DNA of 64,000 nt from Bin55 sp963664665 (GTDB lineage Bacteria; Pseudomonadota; Gammaproteobacteria; Pseudomonadales; Azotimanducaceae). Positions 60,697 through 64,000 of this stretch are shown in pieces; positions within the stretch are counted from its first letter, which is position 1; the number at the start of each line of letters is the position of its first letter. The translations under genes and the position numbers were made by a program. The notes beneath the pieces were generated by a model, which saw nothing but the letters and a program-made list of their open reading frames with translations, did no database searches and had not been told where the DNA came from. The DNA is taken from NCBI GenBank assembly GCA_963664665.2, contig CAXXMH010000002.1, forward strand, positions 62,001-126,000, in the 5' to 3' direction.

Positions 60697-61218
60697 TTAC
60701 TGATCAACGACGACCTCTTCAAGTTGATCATGGTCGACGTCGTACACGAATCCCCGAACATGTGTCGTGCGAATCAGATACGGATTGGCATGCAACTTAA
60801 TAACCGAGGATTTGACACTCTCGTACACGTCCGGGAAGTCTTCCATCTCAAATTTAGGTCGTTGTTGCGTTTCGCGTTCCACGTCGTCCTTGAACTGGTC
60901 TCCTGCAAACGTTGCCATACCGCACTTTGTGTGCTGAACGACCAACACCTCGGTAGTGTTCAGCAGTCGTTGAGAAATCAGAATCGAACGTACAACATCA
61001 TCGGTAATGACACCTCCGGCATTACGTAAGAGATGTACGTCGCCTTCGACTAAATTGAAGATTCGATATGGATTGATTCTGGTGTCCATGCACGTCACGA
61101 TGACGACATGTTGGCTCGGTTCGCCTTGTCGCGGGGATTCCTCACTATTGAGACGACTAGCGAATCCTCTATCTAGTAGCTTCGTGATATTGCTTTCGCT
61201 GTTTTTTGGTATTGCCAT
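60697..61218 (-). CDS. Beta-class carbonic anhydrase
   Basis: Reversible hydration of CO2 in the cytoplasm. 173 residues. Zinc ligands C43, H96 and C99 with the D45-R47 dyad (TCMDTRINPY and HTKCGM) are intact, and the RNAGG segment is present. Length is short for the family but complete. It is transcribed divergently from the class I aldolase gene; the shared 117-base spacer holds a strong hairpin. GAGA precedes the ATG; a T6 run is present close to the 5' end of the gene. Confidence 0.92.
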   Translation of the reverse strand: MAIPKNSESNITKLLDRGFASRLNSEESPRQGEPSQHVVIVTCMDTRINPYRIFNLVEGDVHLLRNAGGVITDDVVRSILISQRLLNTTEVLVVQHTKCGMATFAGDQFKDDVERETQQRPKFEMEDFPDVYESVKSSVIKLHANPYLIRTTHVRGFVYDVDHDQLEEVVVDQ

Positions 61219-61262
61219 AGGTCAGTTTCTCTCAGTAAATTCTGTCTCAATGCCACGTGGTG

Positions 61263-61303
61263 CTTACTGAGCGTGTGAAAAACGGTTCACCGCTCAGTGC
61301 AAG
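61263..61303. promoter_or_regulatory. Large bulged hairpin in the carbonic anhydrase/aldolase spacer
   Basis: ACTGAGCG (61266-61273), one bulged T, GTGAA (61275-61279), loop AAACGG, TTCAC (61286-61290) and CGCTCAGT (61291-61298) form a 13-bp stem. Outer CTT (61263-61265) and AAG (61301-61303) can pair around a two-base bulge. On the plus strand a T-rich stretch (TTCCTTGGTTCT) follows. It lies 33 bases before the aldolase ATG, so an attenuator or a large operator is possible. Confidence 0.5.
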
Positions 61304-61335
61304 TTCCTTGGTTCTGATCGTCCGTAAAATCGCGA

Positions 61336-62253
61336 ATGTCCTCGAAATTCGACCAAAAACACGTGACTAACAACCAGATTGAGCTCATGAGAAATAGCGA
61401 GGGATTCATCGCGGCGCTAGATCAGAGCGGTGGGAGCACCCCGAAAGCACTAGAGCGATATGGTATCCCAAACGATGCGTACGAGGGCGAGGATTCAATG
61501 TTCGACCTCGTACATGCTATGCGTGTTCGCATCATGACGAACTCGTCGTTTGCTAGACCACGAATTCTCGGCGCAATCCTGTTTGAAGGCACGATGCATC
61601 GCAACGTCGAAGGTCTACGGAGCAGTCGATACCTGTGGGAGAAAAAGGGGATTCTGCCGTTTTTGAAGGTGGATAAAGGTCTCGCAGACGAAGTTGACGG
61701 TGTTCAGCTCATGAAACCTTTCGAGGATGGCTTGGATGAGCGACTCGCTGAAGCACGAAGCCTCGGTGTGTTCGGTACGAAAATGCGTTCTGTCATCAAA
61801 GCCAATAGTCAGCAGGGCATTCGTTCCGTAGTTGAGCAGCAGTTCAAGCTGGCGAAGCAAATCATCTCCAACGGACTAATACCAATCGTGGAACCTGAGA
61901 TCGACATAGAAGTAGAAGACAAAGCGGGATGTGAAGCCAATCTACGTGAGAGTCTCCATGACGGCTTGGCGAGCTTAGACGATGGTACGGCGGTCGTATT
62001 CAAATTAACTTTGCCGGAAGAAGCGGGCTTCTACAGTGCGTTTTGTGATCACCAACGTGTCCTACGCGTGGCAGCTCTTTCCGGTGGGTATTCACAAGAG
62101 GTATCAAACAGCCGCCTGGCGCAAAACAACAGAGTAATCGCAAGTTTTTCGCGCGCCTTGACAGAATATCTTCGTGTCTCGCAGAGCGATGGTGAGTTTA
62201 CTCACGCGCTGGATCAGGCGATTGGCAGTATTGCTACCGCATCCGGTACCTAG
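61336..62253 (+). CDS. Fructose-bisphosphate aldolase class I
   Basis: Schiff-base aldolase of 305 residues interconverting fructose 1,6-bisphosphate and triose phosphates. Features: AALDQSGGSTPKALERYG, AILFEGTMH, LPFLKVDKGL and the Schiff-base lysine in VVFKLTLPEEAG, and IVEPEID. It fits the short bacterial class I branch. ATG 61336 has no obvious ribosome site. Its stop overlaps a GTG of the GMC frame (TAGTG), though the likelier GMC start lies 12 bases on. Confidence 0.92.
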   Translation: MSSKFDQKHVTNNQIELMRNSEGFIAALDQSGGSTPKALERYGIPNDAYEGEDSMFDLVHAMRVRIMTNSSFARPRILGAILFEGTMHRNVEGLRSSRYLWEKKGILPFLKVDKGLADEVDGVQLMKPFEDGLDERLAEARSLGVFGTKMRSVIKANSQQGIRSVVEQQFKLAKQIISNGLIPIVEPEIDIEVEDKAGCEANLRESLHDGLASLDDGTAVVFKLTLPEEAGFYSAFCDHQRVLRVAALSGGYSQEVSNSRLAQNNRVIASFSRALTEYLRVSQSDGEFTHALDQAIGSIATASGT

Positions 62254-62264
62254 TGGAGCCAAAC

Positions 62265-63866
62265 ATGGAATTTGACTATATTGTTGTTGGTGCCGGCTCT
62301 GCCGGTTGTCTGGTCGCTAATCGTCTATCCAGAGATAGCCATAACAACGTACTCCTACTCGAAGCGGGCTCTCGCGACTGGCACCCGATGATTCATATTC
62401 CGGCAGGATTCTGGCATCTACTCGATCGACCTAGCGTGAACTGGTGTTTCTCAACTGAACCTGAAGAAGGCACGAACAACCGACAGATTCCGATTCCGAG
62501 GGGCAAGGTCTTAGGTGGCTCCAGCTCTATTAACGGGATGTTGTACGTTCGAGGACAAGCTCATGACTACGACCTCTGGTCGCAGCTAGGCAATCAAGGC
62601 TGGTCGTACGATGAGATTCTGCCGTTCTTCCGTAGATCCGAGTCATTTGAGCGCGGCTCGGATGAATATCGCGGCGCCGATGGCGAGCTTAACGTCGCCG
62701 ATATGGTTGAAAACCATCGCTTACTCGATGCGTACATTGAAGCCGGTGTTGAGTTAGGTCACGAACGCAATCCGGATTACAACGGTGCCAAACAGGATGG
62801 TTTTGGAATCTATCAGGTGACCCAGAAGCGAGGGCGCAGATTCAGTACGGCACGCGCGTTCCTTGATCCGGTTCGTGGGCGTGGAAACCTCACAATTGAA
62901 ACCAACGCGCTTTGCCAATCTGTCATATTTGATGCGAAGACTGCAGCTGGTGTACATTTTCTGGATAAATCAGGTAGCGTTCAAGAAGCAAGAGCCCGAA
63001 AAGAAGTCATTCTTTGTGCCGGAGCAGTCCAGTCTCCTCAGATCCTAGAACTCTCTGGGGTAGGGCAAGCTGATCTACTAAAGGACTACGGTATCGAGCT
63101 TGTTCACGAACTACCAGGCGTAGGTGAAAACTATCGCGATCACTATGCGTCAGCGGTAGCATGGCGCGTCAAAGACAGCGACTCGCTAAACGGGAAAACT
63201 AGTGGTGTTCCAATGCTCATCGAGGGGTTAAAGTGGTTGCTCACTCGTCGCGGAGCGATGACTTACACGGCAGGTATTGCGCACGGATTCGTGAAAACTC
63301 GTGACGATCTTGAGACGCCGGACGTTCAGTTTCACTTTGCACACGGCAGCTATCGTAGAGGTGCAAAACGAGCACAACTTGAAAACGAACCTGGCATGAC
63401 CGTCAATGTGTGTCAATTGAGACCGGAAAGTCGAGGCTCGATTCACATCAAAAGCAACGTTGCTGACGTGGGACCGGCGATTCGACCAAATTTCCTCAGC
63501 GAGGAAGTAGATCGTCGCGCGTTGGTCGGCGGGATGCAGATTGCCCGGGAACTTGGTCGTACACACGCACTTGCAAAGTACGTGGATCACGAAATGTATC
63601 CAGGCGACGGACTCGAATCGGATGAAGATTTACTGGAATTCTGTCGAAAGACCGGAGGCACGGTCTTCCACCCGATCGGCACGTGTAAGATGGGTACGGA
63701 CTCCGAAGCTGTAGTTGATGAGCGCTTGCGGGTACGCGGCATGAAATCACTAAGAGTCATCGATGCTTCGATCATGCCGACACTTGTTTCAGGTAACACT
63801 AACGCGCCGACGATTATGATCGCAGAGAAGGGGAGTCAAATGATCCTGGACGATCAGGCTGCATAG
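62265..63866 (+). CDS. GMC-family FAD oxidoreductase (choline dehydrogenase-like)
   Basis: 533-residue FAD oxidoreductase. FAD-binding YIVVGAGSAGCLVANRLS near the start, GGSSSINGMLYVRGQAHDYD, and the active-site VFHPIGTCKMG and SGNTNAPTIMIAEK segments give the complete choline/alcohol dehydrogenase pattern. ATG 62265 is favoured because GTGGAG precedes it; a GTG 12 bases earlier overlaps the aldolase stop. The substrate is an alcohol, but choline is not certain. The 63867-64000 tail beyond it shows no gene I can support. Confidence 0.92.
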   Translation: MEFDYIVVGAGSAGCLVANRLSRDSHNNVLLLEAGSRDWHPMIHIPAGFWHLLDRPSVNWCFSTEPEEGTNNRQIPIPRGKVLGGSSSINGMLYVRGQAHDYDLWSQLGNQGWSYDEILPFFRRSESFERGSDEYRGADGELNVADMVENHRLLDAYIEAGVELGHERNPDYNGAKQDGFGIYQVTQKRGRRFSTARAFLDPVRGRGNLTIETNALCQSVIFDAKTAAGVHFLDKSGSVQEARARKEVILCAGAVQSPQILELSGVGQADLLKDYGIELVHELPGVGENYRDHYASAVAWRVKDSDSLNGKTSGVPMLIEGLKWLLTRRGAMTYTAGIAHGFVKTRDDLETPDVQFHFAHGSYRRGAKRAQLENEPGMTVNVCQLRPESRGSIHIKSNVADVGPAIRPNFLSEEVDRRALVGGMQIARELGRTHALAKYVDHEMYPGDGLESDEDLLEFCRKTGGTVFHPIGTCKMGTDSEAVVDERLRVRGMKSLRVIDASIMPTLVSGNTNAPTIMIAEKGSQMILDDQAA

Positions 63867-64000
63867 GTGCGCACGGGGGATCGTGCTCAGCTCGCATGGT
63901 TTGCGCAAACGGGTTTTTCAAGAGCGAATAGGGTGAGTCTTGGGTCATTTGGCTAGGGAAATCAATTTCGAAGTCGATAACCGCGTTGGTCATGGCGTTG

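Noticed and set aside
61252..61260. CCACGTGG palindrome near the carbonic anhydrase start
   Set aside because: Eight bases only and common by chance; the larger hairpin next to it is the stronger signal.
63814..63993. 59-codon minus frame entering the right edge
   Set aside because: It overlaps the GMC gene's 3' end, shows no domain or ribosome site, and cannot be judged without the flanking sequence.

Overview
The window looks like a chromosomal segment of a Gram-negative, aerobic, heterotrophic proteobacterium. The evidence is a TonB-dependent receptor with an N-terminal TonB box, several lipobox lipoproteins, E. coli-like Yej permeases, FolE and a beta-carbonic anhydrase. The style (many Fe/2-oxoglutarate oxygenases, flavin monooxygenases, acyl-CoA enzymes and N-acyl-D-amino-acid deacylase homologues, moderate GC) resembles marine gammaproteobacteria. 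That placement is an inference; no rRNA or tRNA gene is present to fix it.

Layout. 1-2087: SulP anion transporter with STAS and cyclic-nucleotide-type domains, cut by the left edge. 2420-4373: Gfo/Idh oxidoreductase plus phosphotriesterase-like hydrolase. 4413-10893: luciferase-like monooxygenase, divergent acyl-CoA ligase, crotonase, SDR, and a GMC dehydrogenase with its small subunit. 11071-14889: small exported protein, then a five-gene operon (TauD, PhyH, two MaoC-type hydratases, SDR). 14917-16261: a TnpB element with inverted ends between 9-bp direct repeats. 16262-21853 (minus): one operon of TauD, lipoprotein, enoyl-CoA hydratase, PhyH and two acyl-CoA dehydrogenases. 22003-28882: HSL-type esterase, a PhyH 3'-end remnant, a GC-rich carboxylesterase that looks acquired, PhyH, D-aminoacylase, PhyH. 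28952-33075: YejA-YejB-YejE importer without an adjacent ATPase gene. 33194-39720 (minus): a large lipoprotein joining FG-GAP/ASPIC repeats to a vanadium-haloperoxidase/PAP2-like domain, and a TonB receptor. 39918-42398: phosphoesterase, folE, aldo/keto reductase. 42500-53179: two D-aminoacylase homologues, each next to a luciferase-like enzyme, on either side of a four-gene ABC exporter cluster. 53187-56521: transglutaminase, alpha-E and ATP-grasp trio. 56652-63866: SDR, a GH3-fold protein with degenerate nucleotide motifs coupled to a luciferase-like enzyme, carbonic anhydrase, class I aldolase and a GMC oxidoreductase.

How it fits together. Most genes suit uptake and oxidative breakdown of exogenous organic molecules: TonB receptor and Yej importer for uptake, esterases and D-aminoacylases for deprotection, 2-oxoglutarate oxygenases and flavin monooxygenases for hydroxylation, then CoA ligation, dehydrogenation, hydration and SDR oxidation. 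No thiolase is present, so no complete pathway can be claimed, and no substrate can be named. No transcription regulator gene was recognised, although several dyads in divergent spacers look like operators. The best candidates for something new are the TnpB element, the degenerate GH3 protein, the exporter cluster with two small membrane proteins, the haloperoxidase fusion, and the esterase inserted beside a PhyH remnant.
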